Source: Bacillus paralicheniformis
GTDB taxonomy: Bacteria > Bacillota > Bacilli > Bacillales > Bacillaceae
Assembly (NCBI RefSeq): GCF_001042485.2
Contig: NZ_LBMN02000011.1
Location: forward strand, 103,272 to 167,271
Direction of reading: 5' to 3'
DNA length: 64,000 nt
Numbering within the stretch: the stretch's first letter is position 1; the number at the start of each line of letters is the position of its first letter. The position numbers and the translations under genes were made by a program. The notes beneath the pieces are model-generated. The model had not been told where the DNA came from, ran no database searches, and saw only the letters and a list, made by a program, of their open reading frames with translations. Below, piece after piece: positions 43,759 through 52,198 of this stretch.

Positions 43759-45666
43759 TTAGGATTTCAGCAGCCTGAGACCGTTTAAAATAACAAGCAG
43801 CGTGCTGCCTTCATGTCCGATGACACCGAGTGGCAGATCAAGAATTTGAAGAAAGTTGCTGCAGATTAAAAGACAGATCACACCAAGAGAGAAAATCACG
43901 TTTTGTTTAATGATCGTATTCATTTTCCGGGAGAGCCGAATCATTTTGGTCAGTCCTGTCAATTCGTTTTTCATTAAAACAACATCCGCTGTTTCCAGTG
44001 CGACATCTGTGCCTCCCCCCATTGCGATCCCCACATCAGCGGCGGCAAGGGCCGGTGCATCATTGATTCCGTCTCCCACCATAACGATTGTTCCGTATGT
44101 TTTTTTCAGCTTTTGCGCTTCCTCTACTTTTCTGTCAGGAAGGCATTCTGAAACGACGATTTTCAAGCCCGCTTCTCGTGCGATGGCCGCTGCGGTTTCA
44201 GGCTGGTCCCCGGTCAGCATTGCCGTCTGAACACCAAGCGCATTCAGCTCTTCGATCACCGCTTTAGCTTCCGGTCTGATTTGGTCTTTTAATGCAAAAC
44301 ACCCCGCGATTTTTTCGCCTTTTTTCACGAACACAATTGTTTTTCCCTGCTTGGCAAGCTCCTGAACAGCCGTCGTGAGAAATTGCCCGGCTGCCTCTTC
44401 CCCGACAAATCCGGCTTTGCCGATCAGCCATGTCTCTCCATTATATCGAGCCTGAACGCCAAACCCTGACGTCTCCTCGATCGACACATTTGCGGGAAGC
44501 TCGATACCTTTTGCTTCTGCATACTCGACAATCGCTTTGGCAAGCGGATGGCCTGACTGCTTCTCAATCGCAGCAGCAGCCTCCAAGCATTCGCGCTCCT
44601 CGATATCAGCAGCTAAAAGCATATCTTCCACGCCGGGCTTTCCGTTCGTAATCGTTCCCGTTTTATCCAATGCAACGATTTTGCTGTTGCCGAGTTTTTC
44701 AAGAAAAACACTGCCTTTGACAAGCAGGCCGTTTCTTGCGCCATTCGAGATCAAAGACAGCGCGGCAGGCATGATTGAAGCGACAAGGGCACACGGCGAA
44801 GCGACGACCATGAACACCATCGCTCTGTAAAATGTCTCGCTCCAGCTCCAGCCAAGCAGAAAATGTGGCAGAAAGAGCAGCAGTCCGACAGCAAGCAAAA
44901 CCCCTTTAACATAAATATTTTCAAACCGCTCAATAAACGCCTGTGACGGCGAAACACTGTTTTGTGCAGACTCAACGAGCCGAATGATCTTTTTGAACAA
45001 CGAATCTTCATTTGTCTTTGTGACACGGACGGTGAGCGATCCGCTCAAATTGACTGTACCCGCAAAAACCGCGTCTCCGAGGGTTTTTTCCGCGGGGATT
45101 GATTCACCCGTTAGTGCCGATTCGTCGATACTCGTTCTTCCCGATTCGATCTCCCCGTCTGCCGCAATGCGTTCCCCGGGTTTAATAAGAATGAGGTCGC
45201 CCGCTTGAAGATCGGCCGCCGCCACGGTTCTTGTTCTTTCTTCTTCGAGCAAAACGGCTTCCTCCGGCTCCAATTTCATCAGAGATGTCAAATCGCGTTT
45301 GCTTTTATTTAATGTATACGTTTCAAGCGCCCCGCTGAGAGAAAAGATAAAAATTAACACGGCCCCTTCAGCCCAGTAGCCGATCAGCGCTGACCCGACC
45401 GCCGCAAAAATCATCAGAAGTTCAACATTCAGCGTTTTTTCCGCCAACGTTTCTTGTATGCCTTCTTTCGCTTTGGCAAAGCCGCCGATACAAAAAGCTA
45501 AAATAAACAGAACAACGGACAATGTTTTATTGCCGGACAACAGCCAGCCTGCAAGAATCAACAAACCCGACAAAAGCGCAGCAATCAATTCCCCGTGCTG
45601 CCTCCAATTTTCAAAATGAAACGTGTGACGGTTCTGCTGCGATTGTTTCCCGATCTCTAATTGCAT
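43759..45666 (-). CDS. zosA: ZosA, P1B-type metal (zinc) ATPase
   Basis: 635 residues from ATG with GGAGG nine bases ahead. Membrane P1B ATPase: CPC-type metal motif SPCALV, phosphorylation site DKTGTITNG, HP motif (SGHPLA) and GDGINDAPALAAAD. No N-terminal CxxC metal-binding domain. In B. subtilis ZosA is a PerR-controlled zinc importer induced by peroxide. Confidence 0.93.
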   Translation of the reverse strand: MQLEIGKQSQQNRHTFHFENWRQHGELIAALLSGLLILAGWLLSGNKTLSVVLFILAFCIGGFAKAKEGIQETLAEKTLNVELLMIFAAVGSALIGYWAEGAVLIFIFSLSGALETYTLNKSKRDLTSLMKLEPEEAVLLEEERTRTVAAADLQAGDLILIKPGERIAADGEIESGRTSIDESALTGESIPAEKTLGDAVFAGTVNLSGSLTVRVTKTNEDSLFKKIIRLVESAQNSVSPSQAFIERFENIYVKGVLLAVGLLLFLPHFLLGWSWSETFYRAMVFMVVASPCALVASIMPAALSLISNGARNGLLVKGSVFLEKLGNSKIVALDKTGTITNGKPGVEDMLLAADIEERECLEAAAAIEKQSGHPLAKAIVEYAEAKGIELPANVSIEETSGFGVQARYNGETWLIGKAGFVGEEAAGQFLTTAVQELAKQGKTIVFVKKGEKIAGCFALKDQIRPEAKAVIEELNALGVQTAMLTGDQPETAAAIAREAGLKIVVSECLPDRKVEEAQKLKKTYGTIVMVGDGINDAPALAAADVGIAMGGGTDVALETADVVLMKNELTGLTKMIRLSRKMNTIIKQNVIFSLGVICLLICSNFLQILDLPLGVIGHEGSTLLVILNGLRLLKS

Positions 45667-45822
45667 CTCCAATATCCTCCCTAATTGAGAATGTAATTCA
45701 TCGTCAATTTCCTTCTTAAAAAACAAATTGCCGCCTCATCGGCAGCATAAACATGGAGTATTTTATTTATATAAAGGGTATGACTGCTTCTTGTCCATTG
45801 AACACACCCTTTTCTATTTCTC

Positions 45823-45866
45823 ATTATAGCACGGCTTTCTACGTTTTCAAATAATAATTATTATAA
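45823..45866 (-). promoter_or_regulatory. zosA promoter with PerR box
   Basis: TTGAAA (45845-45850) and TATAAT (45823-45828) are 16 bases apart. TTATAATAATTATTA (45852-45866) matches 13 of 15 bases of the PerR consensus and abuts the minus-35. Confidence 0.8.
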
Positions 45867-45874
45867 TTTCTTCA

Positions 45875-45889
45875 TGATATTAATTATCA
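45875..45889. promoter_or_regulatory. Second Fur/PerR-like box upstream of zosA
   Basis: TGATATTAATTATCA matches the Fur consensus TGATAATNATTATCA at 13 of 14 defined bases. It lies eight bases beyond the PerR box. Confidence 0.55.
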
Positions 45890-45900
45890 TTTAGATTTCA

Positions 45901-45930
45901 AAAAAAAGCTGAACCCCCGGCTCAGCTTTT
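45901..45930 (-). terminator. Terminator of stoA
   Basis: AAAGCTGAGCCGGGGGTTCAGCTTTTTTT hairpin on the minus strand. Confidence 0.85.
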
Positions 45931-46413
45931 CCCTGCCCATTCTTTCATTTGTTCCACAGTAATGGGTCCGACAACCGATTTCTCCAGCTCTCCTTTTTCG
46001 TTAAAGAAAAATGTTGTTGGAATCGTCATGACATTGTAGGCTTTCATCATTTCGCCCTTTTTGTCAAAAACGATCGGAAATGTCAGCTTGTTTGCTTTAA
46101 TAAACTGTTTCACCTTCTGTTCGTTTTTTTCGGCATTCAGCAGATTCACGGTCACGAGCTTTACTCCGGATTGCTTGCTTTCATAGTAGGATTGGAATCG
46201 CGGAAGCTCTTCACGGCACGGCGGACACCAGGTCGTCCAAAAATGAACGATCGTCTTTTGGCCTTCGGCGGGAATGACGACGCGCTGCCCCTCCACCGTG
46301 TTCATCTGCATGACTGCCGGAGAAGCATGTTTTGCAGAGGCCTGCGGCTGAAATACGAAGGCTCCGAAAAAAAGCAACAGGATGAGCGGATAAATAAGAC
46401 TGATTCTTCGCAT
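45922..46413 (-). CDS. stoA: StoA (SpoIVH), spore thiol-disulfide oxidoreductase
   Basis: 163 residues. N-terminal uncleaved signal/anchor (LIYPLILLLFFGAFVF), then a thioredoxin fold with WCPPC. It reduces disulfides in penicillin-binding proteins between the forespore membranes, needed for cortex synthesis. The ATG at 46411-46413 has GGGGAG upstream. Follows ykvU by 63 bases, as in B. subtilis. Confidence 0.93.
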   Translation of the reverse strand: MRRISLIYPLILLLFFGAFVFQPQASAKHASPAVMQMNTVEGQRVVIPAEGQKTIVHFWTTWCPPCREELPRFQSYYESKQSGVKLVTVNLLNAEKNEQKVKQFIKANKLTFPIVFDKKGEMMKAYNVMTIPTTFFFNEKGELEKSVVGPITVEQMKEWAGKS

Positions 46414-46476
46414 ATGAACTCCCCTTCTTTTTAGTATTAGCTTCCCCGCAAAAACCAAAACTATGAAGAGGGTCAA

Positions 46477-47817
46477 TCAGCGGCTTTCAATTCTCGGAGA
46501 TCGGGATTTGTTTGTCAAAAAAAGCGTGACGCCCAGCTCTTTGCAAATCGTCACATAATGCAGCGCCGTCAGCAAAATCATTCCGGTATTCATCGCTAGG
46601 ATGATCCCCGTCATCTGCAATGTCTGCATGGATCCGAGAACATACATCATCAAAAACGACAAAACACTGGCCCATACATTATGATAAAAGGCATCTTTGG
46701 CCAACCCCATTCCGATTAAACAGGCCTGAAACGGCATGGCAAAAAAGTGAAATAAAAAATACGGCCACAGCATTTTCAGGTAAAACGACGCCTTAACCGA
46801 ATCGAAAAATAAGTGGGTCAGCGGCTCTGCAAAGTGATACATCACCATAACGGACGGTATGCCGTAAAACAGCGTGATGAAGATCGCCTGTTTAATCCGT
46901 TTGATCACTCTTTCGTATTGTCCGTAAGCGTAGCTTTCGGAAATGCTCGGGATCATGACGACCATCAGTGAATGGGCGATGAAAGCCGGAAAAAAGCCGA
47001 TTGTCATCGCCACCCCCGAAAGCATGCCGAACTGGTCGATGGCCGATGTTCTCGATACGCCAGCGGCAAGCAGCGTCCCCTTCACCAAAAAAGGTTCAAC
47101 TGCGTTTGTCACAGCGTGAAAAACGCGCAGCCCTGTCGTCGGGATCGAAACAGTGAGCAGGCGCTTTAAAACATCATTTCTCCGCAGGTGGATCTGCTGC
47201 CCTTTTTGAGCGGCGCGCCTGACCAAAACAAACTGAGAAAACAGATAAACAAACACGACCACTTCACTTGCAACAAGGACAAACAACGAGATCAGAAGAG
47301 AAGTATCCAATTCAAAGGAATACCATTGAAAAAATAAAAACAAGCCGATGAGCTGAAAGATTTTTTTCAGGGCATTCGCCGTTGCGATTTTACCCATTTG
47401 CTGAACGCCCATGAAGTAGCCTCTCGCGATCGACGTAAAGGCAACCGTAGGGATCATCCCGATCACAAGCCCTCTGATCAGAGGGTGGTAAGAATCAAAA
47501 ACCGGAATAAATGGAAGAATGATCACTGCAGCTGCCGTGGAAAAAACCGTGCAGACCGCAGTCATCCGCAATGCATGTTTCAGCATGCTTTCGTGCAGCT
47601 TCGGGGTGGACTCGGCGATAAACTTCGATATCGATACAGGCAGCTCAAGGCTCGCAATCACCACAACTAAAAAAATGGAAGGCAAAACACTCATGTAGAG
47701 CCCCATGCCATGCTCGCCAAGCTCCCGTGCAAGAATCATGTTGATGACAAATTCAAGACATTCTGCAAAAAAAGCAGCTAGCGAAAGAAGAACAATTCCT
47801 TTTACAAAACGGTTCAT
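46477..47817 (-). CDS. ykvU: YkvU, MOP-superfamily membrane protein of sporulation
   Basis: 446 residues, about fourteen membrane segments, polysaccharide-transporter (SpoVB/MurJ-like) fold starting MNRFVKGIVLLSLAAFFAECLEFV. In B. subtilis YkvU is made in the mother cell and localises to the forespore; a lipid-linked precursor substrate is likely. Operon with stoA. Confidence 0.9.
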   Translation of the reverse strand: MNRFVKGIVLLSLAAFFAECLEFVINMILARELGEHGMGLYMSVLPSIFLVVVIASLELPVSISKFIAESTPKLHESMLKHALRMTAVCTVFSTAAAVIILPFIPVFDSYHPLIRGLVIGMIPTVAFTSIARGYFMGVQQMGKIATANALKKIFQLIGLFLFFQWYSFELDTSLLISLFVLVASEVVVFVYLFSQFVLVRRAAQKGQQIHLRRNDVLKRLLTVSIPTTGLRVFHAVTNAVEPFLVKGTLLAAGVSRTSAIDQFGMLSGVAMTIGFFPAFIAHSLMVVMIPSISESYAYGQYERVIKRIKQAIFITLFYGIPSVMVMYHFAEPLTHLFFDSVKASFYLKMLWPYFLFHFFAMPFQACLIGMGLAKDAFYHNVWASVLSFLMMYVLGSMQTLQMTGIILAMNTGMILLTALHYVTICKELGVTLFLTNKSRSPRIESR

Positions 47818-47961
47818 GAGGTCTCTCCTTGTCTCACGGGTTTATCCCATCATATGAGACAAGTCTAAAAATTATTTTCTTTTTCATTGAAAATTGATTT
47901 TCATAAAGTATCAAAAACAAATTTTTTCTTGGGGGGTGAAAAGTGAGAAAGAATTGCATAT

Positions 47962-47998
47962 AAAAAGCAGTCAAGGCGGATGGCCCTGACTGCTTTTT
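47962..47998 (-). terminator. Terminator of ykvT
   Basis: AAAAAGCAGTCA/TGACTGCTTTTT stem after ykvT. Confidence 0.88.
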
Positions 47999-48605
47999 AG
48001 ATCGCAAAGACATGATTGCCGATGCGCTTCACGACTTTTCTTGTTTTAATCCAGTCATCAGAAGCGATGTCGGGATTATAGAAAAATAAAGCGTCTGTTT
48101 CTTTTTTATTTTGATCTACCGCTTCTTCCACAGCTTCAACTGATTCGCGGTCTGCTTTTTTCTCGATGCTGCCGTTTAGAACGGGCTCAAAAGCGTTTCT
48201 TTGATAGATCACGCTTTTTACGCTGTCAGGAAATCGGCCGTCTTCCACCCGGTTCAGGACGACATTGGCAACAGCCACTTTTCCTTCAAATGACTCGCCT
48301 TTCGCTTCGGCATGTACAAGCCTTGATAAAAGATCTTTTTCTTTATGTGAAAGATCCGTCGTCTCTTCATCAGCTTCTTCTTTTTCCTGCTCCTCTTCAG
48401 CCGGCAGATGCGCGGCTTCAATGAAGCTTTTTTCATCTGTTAATTGAAAAGCAGGATTTTCTTCCTGTTTAAGGCTTTCCATCAGCCGTTCCATTTCCTG
48501 TTTATCTTTTTTCGAGAACAACATGACAGCTTGAGCATGTTCGATTCTTGCTGCCGGCAGCATGCAGATTAAAAACGCAGCTAGCGCAGCAAATTTCGAT
48601 TTCAT
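47997..48605 (-). CDS. ykvT: YkvT, SleB-like cell-wall hydrolase
   Basis: 202 residues: signal peptide (about 1-26), a Glu/Lys-rich helix (about 35-95), then a Hydrolase_2 (SleB/CwlJ catalytic) domain with LLSRLVHAEAKGESFEGKVAVANVVLNRV, where Glu in HAEA is the likely catalytic acid, and FFYNP. AAGGAGG lies before the chosen ATG. Role in spore cortex or wall turnover is inferred. Confidence 0.9.
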   Translation of the reverse strand: MKSKFAALAAFLICMLPAARIEHAQAVMLFSKKDKQEMERLMESLKQEENPAFQLTDEKSFIEAAHLPAEEEQEKEEADEETTDLSHKEKDLLSRLVHAEAKGESFEGKVAVANVVLNRVEDGRFPDSVKSVIYQRNAFEPVLNGSIEKKADRESVEAVEEAVDQNKKETDALFFYNPDIASDDWIKTRKVVKRIGNHVFAI

Positions 48606-48796
48606 TTCCTTCCTCCTTGTCAAATCTTCATCGAAAAAAACATATGTTTTACACTAACAAGACGAATCGCTGATTTCATTGCCAAAATGTTGGCATCCCT
48701 TCCATCAAACTGTCCGGTTGTCACATTATTGCAGACGGCCGGACGATTTCATGCAGAGAATACCAAAATCTCCAGAAACATATGGCTTCACACAAA

Positions 48797-48835
48797 TAAA
48801 AAAAGCTTTCTCAGCCGGTCTGAGAAAGCCTTTTT
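48797..48835 (-). terminator. Terminator of the small gene at 48,835
   Basis: AAAGCTTTCTCAG-loop-CTGAGAAAGC followed by T on the minus strand side. Confidence 0.85.
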
Positions 48836-49029
48836 CAGCTTCTTGCCTCTTTCATATATTGAAATATAATATCTCCGCCATGCTGGGCAATGCCGCGAAA
48901 ATGCTTAAAATCTTCCTGCTTTGTTAAGATGGCTCTGAAAGAAAGAAAATCTTCTTTTTTTACGTGGAGTTCATGAATGCTCCCTGACCTTAATTGCTCG
49001 ATCTGATCGATGGCATTTTGCTCTGTCAC
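48835..49029 (-). CDS. Small hypothetical protein
   Basis: 64 residues from GTG at 49027-49029, chosen because AAGGGGAG lies five bases before it. Sequence (V)[20 protein letters not shown] is soluble and helical, with a [24 protein letters not shown] second half. It has its own terminator. No family recognised; probably real. Confidence 0.7.
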   Translation of the reverse strand: MTEQNAIDQIEQLRSGSIHELHVKKEDFLSFRAILTKQEDFKHFRGIAQHGGDIIFQYMKEARS

Positions 49030-49195
49030 CTGTTCTCTCCCCTTTTCTCTCATCATCTTTAACTAATTAACTATAACATTAAGTCACACCGGGTACAACA
49101 ATAGTGATGCCGCTTCCCAAATTGCTTTACTTCTCCAAGAAAATATTGCAAAATACTTTCAATAGGTTAATTTACTTTAAAGGAGAGGAAGTCAC

Positions 49196-49384
49196 TTGAA
49201 AATTGCAAAAGTCGGGAACGTCATCGAATTTAAAAACGGACTCACCGGAATCGTAGAGAAAGTAAACGAAAACTCTGTGATCGTCGATGTTACGATTATG
49301 GAAAACTACAGAGACTTGGAACTGGACTCCTTAACCGTCGTCAATCATAAAAACTATAAAATTATTAAAGATTCCCTGCATTAA
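49196..49384 (+). CDS. ykvS: YkvS, DUF2187 family
   Basis: 62 residues from a TTG that follows GGAGAGG by seven bases. KIAKVGNVIEFKNGLTGIVEKV is a KOW-like beta-barrel with a duplicated glycine turn, typical of DUF2187. Function unknown. Last gene of the conserved backbone before the accessory island. Confidence 0.85.
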   Translation: MKIAKVGNVIEFKNGLTGIVEKVNENSVIVDVTIMENYRDLELDSLTVVNHKNYKIIKDSLH

Positions 49385-49700
49385 TCAGCCGCCCTTTACA
49401 GCACATATTCACGATTTCCACGCAGCTTTATTTCCACAAGTTTTTCTGCAAAAGGAAAAACCGTCTGCCACCCGGGTCCGGCGGTTTTTTTCCTCTGTTC
49501 CCTGCATCGTCCCGAAGAAGTTTGTGAAGCATCGCGCCGCGCCGTAATCGATGCCGCTTTTTGATTGAACAGCTGAAAAAACCGGCGACCGTGCGGAATG
49601 AAATGAAATACCCGACCGCTTTCCGGCTCCTTAAAACATTATTTTAAAATAGATCTCCGTATCAGTACATTTTCAATTTCATGATCAGTTTAGGAAGACA
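49385..49700. other. Intergenic stretch at the island border
   Basis: No gene seen. A GC-rich hairpin with T run at about 49,458-49,491 (AAACCGTC...GGCGGTTTTTTT) could end ykvS transcription. This is where collinearity with B. subtilis stops. Confidence 0.5.
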
Positions 49701-50555
49701 TTATCGTCCAAGCGTGCTTTTTCTTGGATTAAATCCTAAGTTTTTATCGATTCTATTGTCATTCAAGTAAATGCTGTAAGTCCCTGGTGCCAGCTCTTCC
49801 ATGTCTTCAATATCCTGCACCACTTGATTATAAATGCGTTCACTTGGCCTTGTATGTGCTTTTTTCATATATAAATTTATATTGATATCACATGATTTTG
49901 GGGTGATTTCTTCATCTTCTAATTTTTCCTGCCAGTCTTGTTTGCTTCTTTTCGGGTTTTCTAAATATGCTGAATAAAGGTCATCCTTCCAATCAGCAGT
50001 TAAAGAAACAGCATAATAAGGCGTCTGATATCCCTTACCGCTTGTGTTATCAACGGCTGCCTGCGTTTTGCCTACAATCGGCTCTTCTTCTGTTAGCTTC
50101 TCTAAATAGTAATCTAGCGCGGCAAATTCGTCTTCAAAAGCCAATGCGTATATCGCGCTTGTAATCGAGTCTTTCACGTCCAACTCCGATGAACGGATCG
50201 CGTCAGTCTGCACCTCTTTCTTGTCCAAATCAATTTTAATTTTTGCACTTGTGTAGAAATGCAATTTTCCGACCGATTCAGCATACACAGTAACAAATCC
50301 ATGCCCTCCGACAATGTTATGGACTTTTACCTTTGTTCTATATTGATCCAAGAAATAATCTTTTACGGTTTTTTCAACCTCATCTCGATGCGCTTCCGCG
50401 ATCTCAGCGGTTTCTTTCTGATAACCCCTGCTCTGAATATGAAAATCTTGTCCTGTGTAATCTTGGACGCTAATGTCAGACTCCTCTCTGTTCTGACATC
50501 CGCCTATAAATAAAAGTAAACCAATTCCAAGCGCTGCTGCTTTTTTATATTTCAA
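49701..50555 (-). CDS. DUF1672 family lipoprotein
   Basis: 284 residues from a TTG with GGAGG eight bases ahead. Lipoprotein signal with lipobox IGGC (Cys near residue 20), then a mostly beta extracellular domain with VGGHGFVTVYAES and the C-terminal LYMKKAHTRPSERIYN. Pattern fits DUF1672, a family best known from staphylococcal lipoproteins. The function is unknown; its place next to toxin/immunity genes suggests, but does not prove, a protective role at the cell surface. Confidence 0.75.
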   Translation of the reverse strand: MKYKKAAALGIGLLLFIGGCQNREESDISVQDYTGQDFHIQSRGYQKETAEIAEAHRDEVEKTVKDYFLDQYRTKVKVHNIVGGHGFVTVYAESVGKLHFYTSAKIKIDLDKKEVQTDAIRSSELDVKDSITSAIYALAFEDEFAALDYYLEKLTEEEPIVGKTQAAVDNTSGKGYQTPYYAVSLTADWKDDLYSAYLENPKRSKQDWQEKLEDEEITPKSCDININLYMKKAHTRPSERIYNQVVQDIEDMEELAPGTYSIYLNDNRIDKNLGFNPRKSTLGR

Positions 50556-50582
50556 AACTGTATCCTCCAGTTCATACTGCAA

Positions 50583-50923
50583 TAACCTTATACGTTTTTA
50601 TTGAATCACGTTCCATGTTTGCTAATTATTAGGCACGCTTCATTATAAATCATTTGAAGTGTATTTTTGGTATTATGCATAAAAAATAAGACAATAGAAC
50701 TAATAAAATTTGTGTCATTCTCGCTTTTTGAGTTCTTTAGTTCTAGGTAAAAGTTCTTTCCAAAAAGAATAGACGTGCAATGATGCACGCCTAATCAACA
50801 TGAATATCTTTTTATTATTGTGAACTTGTGCGTTTTTGAAAGTGGTTTCCCGATAACCAACTATCATATTAAAGCTTTAATCCCTATAATCTTAAAATGA
50901 ATTCACCTTTCGTTTATTACACT
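50583..50923. other. AT-rich intergenic stretch
   Basis: No gene supported. A small stem (GCGTGCA-loop-TGCACGTC) is at about 50,771-50,790. A short Met-rich open frame lacks a ribosome site. Confidence 0.45.
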
Positions 50924-51292
50924 TCACACCAAACTCCGTAACAAATTATAATAAAGTGTTTTACAGCCTATTTCATCATGCTCGTTGTCTTCCCATCTTA
51001 AAAATGCCCAAAACTGTAATTTATCCATTTTTAAAGGAAACTTATGATTGATATACTCTTCTTCACAGTCCTTAATATGTGGAAAGTCAGCAAGTACCTC
51101 TGTACAAGCTACGCTCAGCATTTCTATTTCATCGTCTGTCGGTTCCCCGTTAAAATAGCCTTTCCAGTATAACGTTTCATTTTCTAACTTGACTGCGAGT
51201 CCCCTTAATTTGTATGGAATTGCCCCCAATAAAGCGTAATGGCAACTGATGATTAAATTATTCAATGCCGAATCCATATTTTCAATATTCAC
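50924..51292 (-). CDS. Orphan immunity-like protein
   Basis: 122 residues, soluble, acidic. Reads like the small immunity proteins found beside polymorphic toxins: an N-terminal helix (NNLIISCHYALLGAIPYKLRGLAVKLE), a beta segment ETLYWKGYFNGEPTDDEIE, then VACTEVLADFPHIKDCEEE. No partner toxin of matching type is adjacent. Assignment is by general pattern only. Confidence 0.55.
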   Translation of the reverse strand: MNIENMDSALNNLIISCHYALLGAIPYKLRGLAVKLENETLYWKGYFNGEPTDDEIEMLSVACTEVLADFPHIKDCEEEYINHKFPLKMDKLQFWAFLRWEDNEHDEIGCKTLYYNLLRSLV

Positions 51293-51580
51293 CTCAGTAT
51301 ATTAAGCTTTTTCTAAAGTATACCCTTCCTCACAAGATTGAGCTGAGCTAAATCGTTCCGGCTATTCATGGGAACGTTGTAGAAGTAAGGAAAAAGGTTC
51401 ACTCATTTTAAAAGGGTTCTTTAATATCCGCAATCTTTTCTTTTATGGCGTACCCAAAACATCTATGACGGACTAATATCGACATCCTCATTAGGGAAAT
51501 ATCACGACAGGTTCATCAAAAATTAATATAGATTTCTCAGGGATCTGAGTTTAACGGGCACCGTTTATTTGGCTCCTCAG

Positions 51581-51690
51581 TCATTCGCTAACTTTCTCGT
51601 AAATCTCTTCGAAAATCTCTTTTTCCACCGGGTAAAGCTCACCCTTCATGCCTGTAACGATGTAATGCTTTACGGTAGGTTTAAAACAAA
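51581..51690 (-). pseudogene. 3' scrap of a phage-like gene
   Basis: Minus-strand frame KPTVKHYIVTGMKGELYPVEKEI, continuing FEEIYEKVSE and a stop, resembles the C-terminal end of a widespread small phage protein (YIVTGxKGExYPxxPDIFExTYE). No start codon or upstream portion remains. Confidence 0.5.
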
Positions 51691-51757
51691 TACTAGAAAT
51701 GATATCACAACATTATTTATTATCAGGGGTAATAAAACTGATTAGTTAAACAAACGT

Positions 51758-51803
51758 GAGATAAAAATAGAAAAAAGCCCGCTCAATCGAGTCGGACCTT
51801 TTA
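51758..51803 (-). terminator. Terminator of the DUF1433 gene
   Basis: CCGACTCG-ATT-GAGCGGG imperfect stem followed by CTTTTTT on the minus strand. Confidence 0.7.
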
Positions 51804-52148
51804 TTAATAATCGCAAATTTTATCTTTACATTCGGGCTTTCTTTCAGCATCGACTGTGAAGGACCCTACTTCGTCATTTGACTTATCATAAATACCCCAT
51901 ATTTTCTTTTGCTTATCACCATTTAGATACCCTTTAATATCAATTCCGCCCATTGGGTTCACTTCGTAGTCATCAGAATAATCAATTGACTTAATGTCCT
52001 CATAATTCGTTTTAATAAAGTCTGTCATTCTTTCCTTAGCCAAATTATAAAGCTCTTCTTTCTCTCTGTTATCATTTTGTTGCTTCATAAATATTCCTCC
52101 AAATGTTATAATGACCAGAGCAAGAAGGATAATTATGTATTTTTTCAT
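51804..52148 (-). CDS. DUF1433 membrane-anchored protein, candidate lipase immunity
   Basis: 114 residues. One N-terminal membrane segment (YIIILLALVIITFGGIF) without a lipobox Cys, then an extracellular domain with the DUF1433-like core KTNYEDIKSIDYSD...NPMGGIDIKGYLNGD and a C-terminal Cys pair (PECKDKICDY) that could form a disulfide. Divergent from the lipase gene with about 50 bases between starts. An extracytoplasmic anchored protein paired with a secreted lipase is the arrangement expected of an immunity protein. Confidence 0.7.
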   Translation of the reverse strand: MKKYIIILLALVIITFGGIFMKQQNDNREKEELYNLAKERMTDFIKTNYEDIKSIDYSDDYEVNPMGGIDIKGYLNGDKQKKIWGIYDKSNDEVGSFTVDAERKPECKDKICDY

Positions 52149-52198
52149 AAAACCATCCTTTCCTCATAACATTTTACATAGTTTGCGGGGTTATGTAC

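Noticed and set aside
50606..50788. 60-codon minus-strand frame
   Set aside because: No ribosome site, low-complexity composition, and it crosses a small hairpin.
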